From Synaphobranchus kaupii (lineage: Eukaryota; Chordata; Actinopteri; Anguilliformes; Synaphobranchidae): DNA of 64,000 nt. Of the stretch, positions 55,280 to 64,000 are shown in pieces. Each line of letters opens with the position of its first letter. Positions within the stretch are counted from its first letter, which is position 1. Location of the stretch: the NCBI GenBank assembly GCA_029718625.1, contig CM056380.1, positions 14,172,286 through 14,236,285 of the forward strand, read 5' to 3'. Position numbers and translations under genes: made by a program. The notes beneath the pieces are model-generated. The model did not search any database, was not told the origin of the DNA, and saw only the letters and a list, made by a program, of their open reading frames with translations.

Positions 55280-56285
55280 AGCTCACTGTCCCACTAAAGT
55301 CACACACGCCTTCATGTACACGCCCAAGTCTGGCTTTTGTCTAACGCACACGCACGCACCCTCGTGCACACGGGAGACGGGCTTTGTTTGGCGTGAACAC
55401 GCACGCACACTCGCTCACGCACGGCGCGGCGTGCCGGTGTCGCACACACACACACACACACACACTCTCTCGGTATCCCTCTCTGGAAGATCTGGCCTTG
55501 TTGCCCGGGCAGTCAGCGGAGCGCTCAGTCTGCACGTGGGTCTTCTCCTCCTTTCTCTCACCCAGCCGTCTCTCGCACTGAAAGATGAAAGGGTGGGAGC
55601 GAGGGAAATAAAGAGGGAGGGGCAGAGATGGACAGATTGATGGAGGGCAGAGGGGAGGGGAGGGGCAGAGGACAGGAGAGGTCACGTTAGGAAACTAAAC
55701 GAGTCCCGGTCAGGAAAGAGAGAACAGAACGACACAGCGGCAGAAAGAACAGGGAGATGATGTTTCAGTTCGACCGTTTCTGAGAACCTCGGGTAGCGAC
55801 CGATTACCAGGATTAATCGGCATAGACGCAGGGAGATAGACTGATCAAAAAGAACGACAAAAAATAGAGGGACACTCCGTGGCACCAGATTGGAGATACA
55901 AAACGCAAGAACGGACAGATTCACTGGGAGATTGATGGTTGGACAGAGCTAATTAGCTAAATGTGCGGATGGGGTGGGGTTGAGCATCTCCAGTGGAGAG
56001 CTTATCCCGCATCTGTCCGGCTTTTATTGATGGTGACAGTCAAGTCCAGGTACAATCAAACCACAACATGCTTCATGGTTAACCTTCACATTTTACAAAC
56101 GGCTAATTCGAAAGGGCATCGCCATGACGTTAGTTTGGACGGGAAGACGCGCGTCTCTTCAACTCAGAGCTTTCTTATATTTTGGCACGAAGCCGGCTGA
56201 GATCTACATGATATTACTCATGAATGAGTCATTAATCAGAGTGCTTTATGATAACGGGGTACCACGGCCAGTTCCAGACGAGGCT
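55280..56285. other. Upstream of the start codon: 5' UTR or intron, with CA repeats
   Basis: Contains CACGCACG-rich sequence and (CA)n at 55440-55466, and a GA/GGGA-rich part at 55600-55680. Candidate 5' UTR exons cannot be fixed without transcripts. Confidence 0.5.
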
Positions 56286-56289
56286 TTCT

Positions 56290-56600
56290 GAAATCATCCA
56301 GTTGAGGCCAGGTGAGATTTCTGGCCACGCCCAGTTCAGGCAGGGAGTAGTTTAGGACTATGCCCAGGTTTAGGCCAGGTGAAATTGGTGACCACAGCCA
56401 GTTGAGGGCAGGTAAGATTTCTGGCCAAGCCCAATTCAGGAAAGGAAAATTTTCTCAACACATACACTTCAGGTAAGGTAAGGTTTCTCATATAATTTAA
56501 GCCAGGTGAGATTTCTGACCACAGCCCAGTTGAGGCCAGGTGAGATTGGTGACCACGCCCAGGTCAGGCCAGGTGAGATTTCTGGACATGCCCAGTTCAG
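56290..56600. repeat. About 50-bp degenerate tandem repeat
   Basis: Six units built on GGCCAGGTGAGATTTCTGGC and CACGCCCAGTTCA. Confidence 0.88.
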
Positions 56601-57299
56601 AGTGTTTGGACATTATAGAGAAAAGGGTGTGTCCTAAATCCCTACCTCCTAATTAAACTAGAGGGAGAGGGGAGGGGGTTATTTTGTCTGGAAATATTAA
56701 TCGTAATCATAATTAATTGGGTTAGATGACAATAATTATGCTTCACATCAACCAAACAGGAAATGGTTTGTCCTGTATTTTCCAACCCAGGACATAACAT
56801 GACATTTATTTCATTAAAGATAAGTAATCAATGGAAATAAAAACCTTTAATTAAAGAATAATATTTAGACGTTAGATGATATGTGTAAAATACAACCTCA
56901 CTGGATGCTGCTAACACAGCTAGCCATGAATTAAGGGCTGGGGTATGGGTGGGGGTTGTCATGGAGAGTGACAGCTGTGGACGCAAGCACCCAACCATAA
57001 TTACACATCAGATCTCCTGAGCAATTCATTACCTCTCTCTCCCTCTCTCCTTCCACCTCCTTCCCTCTCTCTCTCTCCCCCCCCTCTCTCCCTCCCTCCC
57101 TTTCTCTCTCCTTCCCCCTCCCTCGCTCTGCTTTTGTTCCTTTCTGCCGGACGGTGCGCGGCTCAGTGACTTCCTCCCAGGCAGCTGACAGATTTGCCCC
57201 AGGGGTCAGATGCCGGTCCCGAGGGACATCGGCAGCAAGCTCGGGTTTCCCTTTTACGGGCCGCTGGGAAGGAAGTGTGGAGTTAATGTAACCGAGCGC
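56601..57299. other. Noncoding, CT-rich in part
   Basis: Polypyrimidine tract at 57030-57125; no exon or element supported. Confidence 0.5.
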
Positions 57300-57600
57300 T
57301 GAGATGGCCCCGCCCCTCTGCCCCGCCCACCAATCTGTGCCAGCCTTACCTGGCAGCAGGCCACGGCAGGGCGGAGCTGTTAGAGCCGCCCCACAAACAC
57401 ACCGCGGACGAGCAGTTACGGACACAGCCGCTAGGAGAGGACAGGGACCAGTGCAGTGGGGGCATATATACGCACACGTACGCACACGTACACACGCGCG
57501 CGCACACATACGCGCACACATACATACACGTAATAAGGGTGACAGAGGGTTGCACGCGTGAATTACAGGCCCCCCTCCGTCTGGAAGCCCCGCCCAAAAC
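57300..57600 (-). promoter_or_regulatory. GC-box patch, possible l1cam promoter-proximal region
   Basis: GGGGCGGGG-type GC boxes (complement of CCCCGCCC at 57309-57316 and 57322-57329, again near 57587) in the most GC-rich stretch upstream of the start codon, 2 kb away. Inference only; no transcription start is identified. Contains also a CGCACACGTA-type repeat at 57470-57525. Confidence 0.25.
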
Positions 57601-58089
57601 ACGCACAATAAAAACATCCATCTGTCAGCTGTGGACCCCGGCCCTACACAAAGAGCAAATCCCGGCGGTAGCCATGGCGATACACATTACTTTTATTTTT
57701 AATCACTCTCATCTCTCATTCCACGCAATGCTTCACTCGACATGCTGTGTGAGTCCGAGAGACAGTGCTCACGTGTGTGTTTGCGTACATGTGTATTTGT
57801 GTGCGCGCAGGAAATGCACGAGGGTGCAAGTGTGCGTATCCGCGTGTGCGTGACGCGTCTCCCCAGCATGCTCTTTAAATATTGAACACCTCCAGCTGTG
57901 TGGATGTGTAAGGCAAAGGGGGTGAATAAACTAATACATGCCCCTCCCCCCTTCTCTCTCTCCCTGTGGGCTATTCTCTCTGAGATAGGGGAGGGGGGGG
58001 GGATGCTGAAATAAAGAGGGGAAGGCATAGGAAGGGAGAGAAAGATAGATTAATTTACTCCAAAAATAATGGAGGGAGTGGGGGGGGGT
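57601..58089. other. Noncoding, no recognised element
   Basis: No supported feature apart from short CT and GA runs. Confidence 0.5.
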
Positions 58090-58513
58090 ACCCTCAGTAC
58101 AGAGTTAATTATTTATAGCAGGTCCCATCTCTCTCAGTAGAATTTGGCCTAAATTTGCCAACATTCATAATTCATACTCACTATTTACTCTTTTATAGGG
58201 GAGTACCCCTCCTTCTTCTGTCTGTCTCTCTCTCCCTCTCTTTCTCCCTTTCTCTCTCTCTCTGTTCCGCTCTCTGCATGTCTGCATACTCATCCATTAC
58301 AGCCCCGCTCCACTCACACAGCGTCACTGTCTGAGGTCTATAATATCAAAGGCCTGCAACACACACAGCCATGCACAAACTGTTACACCCGACCTAAAAT
58401 GCGGTGTAATCCCGCTGTTGTGACTACTGTTGTGGCCTTTTTGCGGGTATAACCTCCGAAGACCCGGCAATTCATTTCTGTTCCCTGTAAAGGATATGAA
58501 ACTCTGGTCTTAA
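58090..58513. repeat. Direct duplication, copy 1
   Basis: Shares AGCAGGTCCCAT, AGTAGAATTTGGCCTAAA, AACATTCATAATTCATACTC and GAGGTCTATAATATCAAAGG with 59888-60320 in the same order. About 430 bp, spaced 1.8 kb. Confidence 0.93.
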
Positions 58514-58825
58514 CCTCAAGAACCATACCGTCTACATTCTACTATGCTGAAACCTACACTAGAAGGGACATTCAATAAAAATAAAATAAATAATATTTCT
58601 GGAAATATTTTTACTGCTATACTGTTTTTTGTCATCCAAGATACTCATCCTCTTATATCTCAGGAGATATAAGAGTATGTTCAAAACAGACTCACCTTGT
58701 GCGGTTCTTCCTGAGTTATTTCAGCTCGTCTGCCTTTGCTGATGCTCGGCTTTATACCTGAGATCAGATACTGCACCCGCAGTATGCAGGACGTTAATTC
58801 AGGAAGTTAGGTTTGCCGTTTCCTG
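58514..58825. other. Spacer, no recognised element
   Basis: No supported feature. Confidence 0.5.
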
Positions 58826-59089
58826 CACTGCCAAAAATATCTGTCTAAACAAGTTTTTTAGTCTTGTAATGAGACTTCTCTCTCAAGTAGAAAATATTCG
58901 CTTGTTTTAAGTTACTTTTTGCTAGACAAGTGAAAGTATCTTACCCCACTGGCACATCTTGAAATAAGTAAAGCTTTTACAATCCTTTTGTCTTATTTAG
59001 CAAAAGAAGTAATAGAAATAAGATTTGAAGTCTAAATATAAGACTAAAATGCTTGTTAAGATGTGACTTATTTTTTGGTTTTTGCAGTG
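58826..59089. mobile_element. 264-bp MITE with CACTGC ends
   Basis: CACTGCCAAAAATATCTGTC at the left and inverse ending TTTTGGTTTTTGCAGTG at the right; interior inverted AACAAG / CTTGTT motifs. No target duplication clear. Confidence 0.72.
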
Positions 59090-59246
59090 TGTTGGCTCCT
59101 GCTGCGGCTGAACTTCCTTTTACTTATCGCTTTCTTTCTCAACCTCAATCTCAGAAATAACCTTTTTGGACTATTACCTGTAAGCATATCAAGTTTTAAA
59201 CGCCTCCAGTTCGTACACAAGCTAATTTAACTACTTAAATCCTCCA

Positions 59247-60434
59247 ACCAGGGCCCTAAGCATCGGCGGTATAGACGGTCGCCTAGGGCATCATTACGTA
59301 GAGGGGGGGACAAGGGGGGGTGATATATTTTTGATAGAATGCAAAATATTAAGATGTTTGGCGCCACCCCCAGATCCAAATTTGTATGTTATGAGAATTA
59401 GAAAATTAAGTTAGTGGTGCCCAAAACACTGTGCCCCCCTCCATCGCTGCAAAAAGCACTATCTGAGAATACCAAAAAATAACATTATTATGTTGACCAG
59501 TATGCTAAGTGGCAGCGAAGCTTCTACATCGACTGACGAAACGCAATAGCAGGTCGGCTAGGTAGCTAGAAGCTGCCTCCGTGGCAGCAGCTTTCAGACA
59601 GATTCTGGCTGTCCTTTCCAGTTAATCTCTTTCTGTAACACACTGAGGCTGGAATTTAGGGAGAATAAGACGGGCTCCATTAAAGATTTCGTTTGACCAG
59701 TTGTATTTAAAGCACTGGTCCCTTCTGCCCAGTTTTCCTGATGTCGCCTCGGCATTTAAGCTGTTTTCAACAATTCCCGTGTCGGGGGGGGGGTTCTGCA
59801 GAGATTATTTTCATAAATAAGAGAAACCGTGGAATTGCTCTATGACAGTGTATGGATCTAACTGAAGGGGGTGTGTGAGTTAATTCATAGACCCTCAGTA
59901 CAGGGTTCATTATTTATAGCAGGTCCCATTTCTGTCAGTAGAATTTGGCCTAAAATTGCCAACATTCATAATTCATACTCACTATTTACTCTTTTCTAGG
60001 GGAGTACGCGGTTTTAATCCCCCCTTCTTCCCTCTGTCTCTCTCTCCCTCTCTTTCTCTCTCTCTCTCTCTGTCTCGCTCTCTGCATGTCTGCATAGTCA
60101 TCCATTACAGCCCTGTTCCACTCACACAGCTTCACTGCCTGAGGTCTATAATATCAAAGGCCTGCAACACACACAGCCATGCAACTGTTACACTTGACTT
60201 AAAATGCGGTGTAATCCCCGCTGCTGTGACTGCTGGCCTTTTTGAGCCTGCAGAGTATAACCTCCGAAGACCCAGCGATTTATTTCTGTCCCCATGTAAG
60301 GGATATGAAACTTTGAGACTGCTGCCTGCACCTTTATCTTAATCAACATGAAGAGGTTCAACTCCAAGCCTTCTGGTGCCCAGGGGAGGAAGCGAAAAAA
60401 GGAAGCGGAAGAAGAAAGGGGGAAATGGAGAGGT
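59247..60434 (+). mobile_element. Possible 5' part of another hAT-like element
   Basis: CAGGGCCCTAAGC start with GGTCGCCTAGGGCATC nearby resembles a hAT terminus; at 60349-60433 a short open segment MKRFNSKPSGAQGRKRKKEA followed by EEERGKWRG ends at a GTATGT donor, like the first exon of TTF/ZMYM-type hAT transposases. The rest is missing; a retrotransposon begins 170 bp further on. Weakly supported. Confidence 0.35.
59888..60320. repeat. Direct duplication, copy 2
   Basis: Partner of 58090-58513; differs by small indels and substitutions. Confidence 0.93.
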
Positions 60435-60486
60435 ATGTCAAATGACTGTGTTTATTTAAGGAATATCGATCACACGAGAGGGAGGG

Positions 60487-60567
60487 CTGATATACTGTAT
60501 ATCAGCACGGCTGTGATTCGGTCGTAGGCCGAAGATAATCACAGCCGTGCTGATATACAGTAGCTAT
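60487..60567. repeat. Near-perfect hairpin
   Basis: Stem TATATCAGCACGGCTGTGAT pairs with ATCACAGCCGTGCTGATATA around a 14-20 nt loop containing CGGTCGTAGGCCGA; immediately before the LTR. Probably a small foldback MITE. Confidence 0.85.
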
Positions 60568-60860
60568 AACAGCACGGAAACAAGTGTGATATTGCTTTTA
60601 TTGTAATGTTCCGCTCCCTTCCTGTCCGTTTTCCGTGTTTTCCTGTTTTCCCTCCGTGTCATGTTGGATCCCTTTGTCCGTGTTTTCCCCTCTGCCGCGG
60701 ACTAGGCATGTCCTTCCCTGTCTTGTTCGTCTGGTTGTTTTGGTTTACTTCCGCCTTTCACTCCCTCCCCCTCGTTGCATGCATTTCCTCACCTGGTGGC
60801 TTGTAATCACTCCCGGTTTATGTTCACACCTGTTTCGTATTTTGTCACATTAGTTAGCCC

Positions 60861-60902
60861 TATATAGTCTTTCGGCTGGCTGCCAGTCGGCGCCAGTTCG
60901 TT
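60861..60902 (+). promoter_or_regulatory. LTR promoter: TATA box and predicted transcription start
   Basis: TATATAG at 60861-60867; 31 bp downstream lies GCCAGTTCGTT (60892-60902), the predicted first bases of the transcript. Confidence 0.7.
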
Positions 60903-61529
60903 AACTATCATCACTTGGTGTAGTGCTTGACTCGTTAACTGGTCCCCCCGTGTAAACTATTCGCGTGTTTGTGGAATGTGTTTCCCATACAGCGTATAGT
61001 CCCTTGCAAACTACAGTCTGGTAGTTTACCTTCCGCACAATTCCTGTCATTATTATATTTGCTAACTTGTTTCCCTTCTCCTCCATCCAACCCTACTCCC
61101 TATCTCCCGTGGCAGTGTTTGTTTTTCCCCGTGTTTGTTTGTGTGTGTTGCGGTACCCCCACCTCCAGCGCGTGTAGGCTCCGGGGTGATTCGCTACCTG
61201 GCTACTCTCCAGTTGTTCCTGTCCGACCGAGGAAACCACCCAGTTCTTCGGCGCCGGCTCCTGGAGCTCTGGAGACGGTCAGCTACCTCCGGACCTACCG
61301 CAGCTACGCCACACCACTCTGCCCTGCCGTGCTTCCGCAAAGCCTCCCGACTTCCAAACCCATCACCTCCGTGAGAACCTCCCGGTCTTTCCCGTGCCTT
61401 CCCTTGCACTAACCCTCCTCTGTTTTGTTTTTCCATACCGGTGCAGTCGGCCCGGTCCGGTCCTGCCCTGCCGTGGTGAGTCGCTCCCCTGCCAGTTCCA
61501 GTTCAGTCCCGGCGTGAGTGTTGCAGGCA

Positions 61530-61830
61530 CTCGCTCAAGTCCAGTTCCGGTTTGGGACAATTCCGTTCCGGTGCCTGATTCCCGTGTGGACCTCCCGGTC
61601 CAGTTCCAGTCCAGTCCAGTTCCGGTTTGGGACATTCCGTTCCAGTACCTGTACCCGTGTGGACCTCCCGGTCCAGTCCAGTCCAGTCCAGTTCCGGTTT
61701 GGGACAATTCCGTTCCAGTACCTGTTTCCCGTGTGGACCACCCGGTCCAGTTCCAGTCCAGTCCAGTTCCGGTTTGGAACAGCCCGTTCCAGAACCTCCA
61801 GTCCAGCTCCGGCTTGGAGCAGCCCGCCCC
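61530..61830. repeat. About 90-bp tandem repeats inside the LTR
   Basis: Three to four copies of a unit containing AGTTCCGGTTTGGGACA, CCGTTCCAGTACCTG and GTGTGGACCTCCCGGTCCAG, with nested CCAGT repeats. Confidence 0.92.
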
Positions 61831-61989
61831 GGGCTTCCAGGCGCAAGATCTCCTAATTCTGTGTGTGTGTTGCCTTTCCTGTACAGTGTTGGGACTACCC
61901 CAACACTTAATTTATTAAATACCATCTTTTGTGAATTCTGTCTCCTGGTCGTTGCACTTGGGTTCGTCCCGTACACAGATACGTAACAG

Positions 61990-62000
61990 AACGAACTGGC
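61990..62000 (+). other. Putative self-primer binding site
   Basis: AACGAACTGGC is the exact reverse complement of the 11 nt predicted to begin the transcript (60892-60902), one base after the LTR end. This is the layout of self-priming Tf1/sushi-type elements. Confidence 0.7.
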
Positions 62001-62007
62001 CAAAAAC

Positions 62008-62964
62008 ATGGACCCAGCCGACCTGGAGCAGATTCGGCACGCCTTCTCCTGCCAAACTGCGGTCAGCGACCAACAGGGCCGTCGTCTGGACGACGTGTTG
62101 GAAGTACTGAAGAGCATCACGGAACAAGTTACTCAGCTGTCTCTTCACCAGCCGCTTCCGCGTATTCCAGTGGGCCCTACACCGCCCGCTCCGGACCCCC
62201 CGGCGGACCCTCCTGTGTCCGCTTCATTTCGGGAGCCTCGCGTTCAACATCCGGAGCTATTCCGCGGGGAATTGGGGAAATGTCGCGAATTTCTGATGAA
62301 ATGCGACATTGTCTTCCGGATGCAGCCCTCCTCCTTCGCCTCCGACCCATGTAAGATCGCGTTCATCATGAGCAGCCTGGGAGGAGGTGCCCTGGAGTGG
62401 GCTACATCCATCTGGGATAGCCAAGCCGCGCTCTGCAACAACTTCGCTGCCTTCACCGCCGAGATGCGGCGCGTGTTTGACCACCCTACCTGTGGGCGAG
62501 ATGCAACTCAGCGCCTACTTCAAGTCCGTCAGGGGGGTCGCAGCGTCGCAGAGATGGCCATCCAATTCCGTACCCTCGCCGCGGAGTCCGGATGGAACGA
62601 CACCGCCCTTCAGGGGGCTTTCCGCCAGGCACTCAGCGAGGAGCTCAAAGACCAACTAGCCACCCGTGAGGAATCCACCTCCCTCAATAGCCTGATTAGC
62701 CTGGCCATAGCAGTCGACAACCGTCTTCGTATCCGGGCCCGTGAGCGTGGGGGGAATCCCGGTCACCTTCCTCATATTCGCTCTCACCCATCTGTTTCTG
62801 GATTCAGGGCGGCGTCTGGGGTCTCCGAAGAGGAGCCCATGCAACTGGGCAGAGTTGTGGTCAACTCTGCGGAGCGCCAACGCCGTCAGCGATCCAGGTC
62901 GTGCTTCTACTGTGGCAAACCTGGCCATCAGATCGCCTCGTGTCCAATCCGCCCAAAAGAATAG
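62008..62964 (+). CDS. gag: Retrotransposon gag polyprotein
   Basis: 318 residues from the ATG 8 bp past the primer site. The central region (about residues 70-240) has the capsid-like retrotransposon gag fold signature (ECR..L motifs such as [10 protein letters not shown]), and the C-terminus carries one CCHC zinc knuckle, [14 protein letters not shown], for RNA binding. Gag forms the particle that packages the element RNA. Ends TAG just after a slippery heptamer. Intact. Confidence 0.9.
   Translation: MDPADLEQIRHAFSCQTAVSDQQGRRLDDVLEVLKSITEQVTQLSLHQPLPRIPVGPTPPAPDPPADPPVSASFREPRVQHPELFRGELGKCREFLMKCDIVFRMQPSSFASDPCKIAFIMSSLGGGALEWATSIWDSQAALCNNFAAFTAEMRRVFDHPTCGRDATQRLLQVRQGGRSVAEMAIQFRTLAAESGWNDTALQGAFRQALSEELKDQLATREESTSLNSLISLAIAVDNRLRIRARERGGNPGHLPHIRSHPSVSGFRAASGVSEEEPMQLGRVVVNSAERQRRQRSRSCFYCGKPGHQIASCPIRPKE
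62952..62958 (+). promoter_or_regulatory. -1 ribosomal frameshift site CCCAAAA
   Basis: Heptamer of the X XXY YYZ type placed exactly in the gag reading phase (C CCA AAA) and one codon before the gag stop. Slipping by -1 leads straight into the open pol frame. No downstream stimulator structure was worked out. Confidence 0.75.
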
Positions 62965-64000
62965 GCTCGCCAGTTAAACTAGGCGTACTGACGAGCCCTA
63001 TCATTCCCTGCCATGCAGCCCAGAATCGCCTAGTCTTCAAGGCCACTCTCCTGTGGAGCGACAAGTCCTTAGTTTCGTCGGCTCTCATCGACTCTGGAGC
63101 CGACGCCAACTTTATGGACACCACCTTCGCCCAGAGGGCCGGCATACCTACGGAGCTTCTTCCATCACCCATTACTGCCTTCGCCTTAGACGGTCGGAGC
63201 TTGGGATTAGTGACCCACTCCACCGTGTCCTTACAGCTTGTCCTCTCTGGCAATCACCGGGAGAGCATTCAACTCCTCCTCATCAACTGCACACAGTCAA
63301 CCATAGTTTTAGGTCAGACCTGGCTCCGTCTCCATAACCCACACATTGACTGGCAGGGCGGACGCATCCTGGCGTGGAGTGGCCACTGCCTGGCTAGCTG
63401 TCTCCGCTCCGCGCTTCCCCCTCCGGGGTCCAAGAATCCCAGCACCAACCTACCCGAACCCGATATGTCCACCGTTCCCAAACAGTATCACGACCTCAGT
63501 CGCACCTTCTCGAAAGCACGTGCTCTGTCCCTACCTCCTCATCGCCCGTACGACTGTTGTATCGATCTGCTGGCGGGAGCCAAACTTCCGTCCGGCCGTC
63601 TCTACAGTCTGTCGGGACCAGAGAAACTCGCCATGGAGGAATATATCCATGAGTCCCTCGCCTCGGGCATCATCCGTCCCTCCTCTTCTCCGGTTGGTGC
63701 TGGGTTCTTTTTCGTGGGGAAAAAGGACGGCTCACTACGGCCCTGCATCGACTACCGGGGACTCAATTCCATCACCATCCGCAACAAGTATCCTCTCCCC
63801 CTCATTAACACTGCTTTTGAACCCCTCTCGCAGGCCGTCATTTTCACGAAACTCGACCTCCGTAATGCGTACCACCTGGTGCGCATACGGGAGGGGGATG
63901 AGTGGAAGACTGCCTTCAATACCCCGTTGGGCCACTATGAGTACCTGGTGGTCCCTTTCGGCCTTACTAACGCCCCGGCAGTCTTCCAGGGCATGGTTAA
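62955..64000 (+). CDS. pol: Retrotransposon pol: aspartic protease and reverse transcriptase, 3'-incomplete
   Basis: Open from the frameshift site to the window end in the -1 frame relative to gag. Protease active site [13 protein letters not shown] lies near 63095; a [11 protein letters not shown] segment follows; RT fingers and palm begin with [18 protein letters not shown] (63720 on), then [13 protein letters not shown] (first catalytic Asp) and [17 protein letters not shown]. The YxDD box, RNase H and integrase lie outside. It makes and inserts the DNA copy of the element. No stop or frameshift seen. Confidence 0.92.

Larger units (their letters stand above)
60602..61988 (+). repeat. 5' LTR, about 1.39 kb
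   Basis: Starts TGTAATGTTCC and ends ATACGTAACA (TG...CA), followed one base later by the putative primer site. Contains a TATA box and an internal tandem array. The left boundary is inferred from the TG start and needs the 3' LTR for proof. Confidence 0.72.
60602..64000 (+). mobile_element. Ty3/gypsy LTR retrotransposon, 5' part
   Basis: 5' LTR (60602-61988), primer-binding site, gag, a frameshift site and protease-RT running off the window. All visible coding is open, so this is a young copy. The protein motifs fit the fish gypsy (chromovirus/sushi-like) group. The 3' half and second LTR are outside the window. Confidence 0.92.

Noticed and set aside
56931..57617. 228-codon minus frame upstream of l1cam
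   Set aside because: Low-complexity (GERERE, CACVRVRTC) composition over GA and CA repeats; no domain or splice support.
61503..62120. Frames with NRNWTGLELDR repeats inside the LTR
   Set aside because: Translation of LTR tandem repeats, antisense to gag at the end.

Overview
This window is vertebrate nuclear DNA, almost certainly from a ray-finned (teleost-type) fish. The evidence is a multi-exon cell-adhesion gene with consensus GT-AG introns, tRNA-derived SINEs, several Tc1/mariner elements (one with Sleeping Beauty-type IR/DR ends), a hAT element, Harbinger-like elements, LINE remnants and a fish-type Ty3/gypsy retrotransposon. No prokaryotic features were seen.

The dominant gene is on the minus strand and spans nearly the whole window. 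I reconstructed 25 coding exons, from a signal-peptide exon (start codon at 55279) to the transmembrane exon (27-158). They encode signal peptide, 15-bp mini-exon, Ig1-Ig6, FN1-FN5 and the membrane segment of an L1-family cell adhesion molecule, best matched to L1CAM. All splice phases agree from exon to exon, giving about 1178 codons. The cytoplasmic exons lie beyond the left edge. One defect is visible: exon 16 (FN1, second half) carries a one-base insertion in a GGG run at 18722-18724.

The introns are swollen with mobile elements and tandem repeats. From left to right: a chimeric Tc1 remnant (1240-1830); a LINE fragment (3770-4233); a 1.9-kb GGGCCCTAT-ended element (5037-6985); a TTAA-flanked foldback element (7369-8100); a 1.27-kb giant-palindrome element with Sleeping Beauty-like IR/DR ends (9305-10570); a 4.8-kb 21/42-bp minisatellite filling one intron (12870-17730); several smaller tandem arrays (19440-22140); a TTAA-flanked element (22631-23802); a nested nest-within-foldback block (24501-28012); a chimeric Tc1 element with a SINE inside (30645-32575); a TIR element built of about 205-bp repeats (33174-34680); degenerate minus-strand LINEs (36870-42050); a broken Tc1 element (44658-46279); a structurally complete hAT element with perfect 8-bp target duplication and an apparently intact three-exon transposase (48062-52034); and a foldback block beside the mini-exon (53744-54766).

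Upstream of the gene (55280-60600) are simple repeats, a GC-box patch, a direct duplication and MITE-like elements. The right end (60602-64000) is the 5' part of an apparently young Ty3/gypsy retrotransposon: a long LTR with TATA box, an 11-nt self-complementary match suggesting self-priming, gag with a CCHC knuckle, a CCCAAAA slippery site just before the gag stop, and an open protease-RT frame running off the window.
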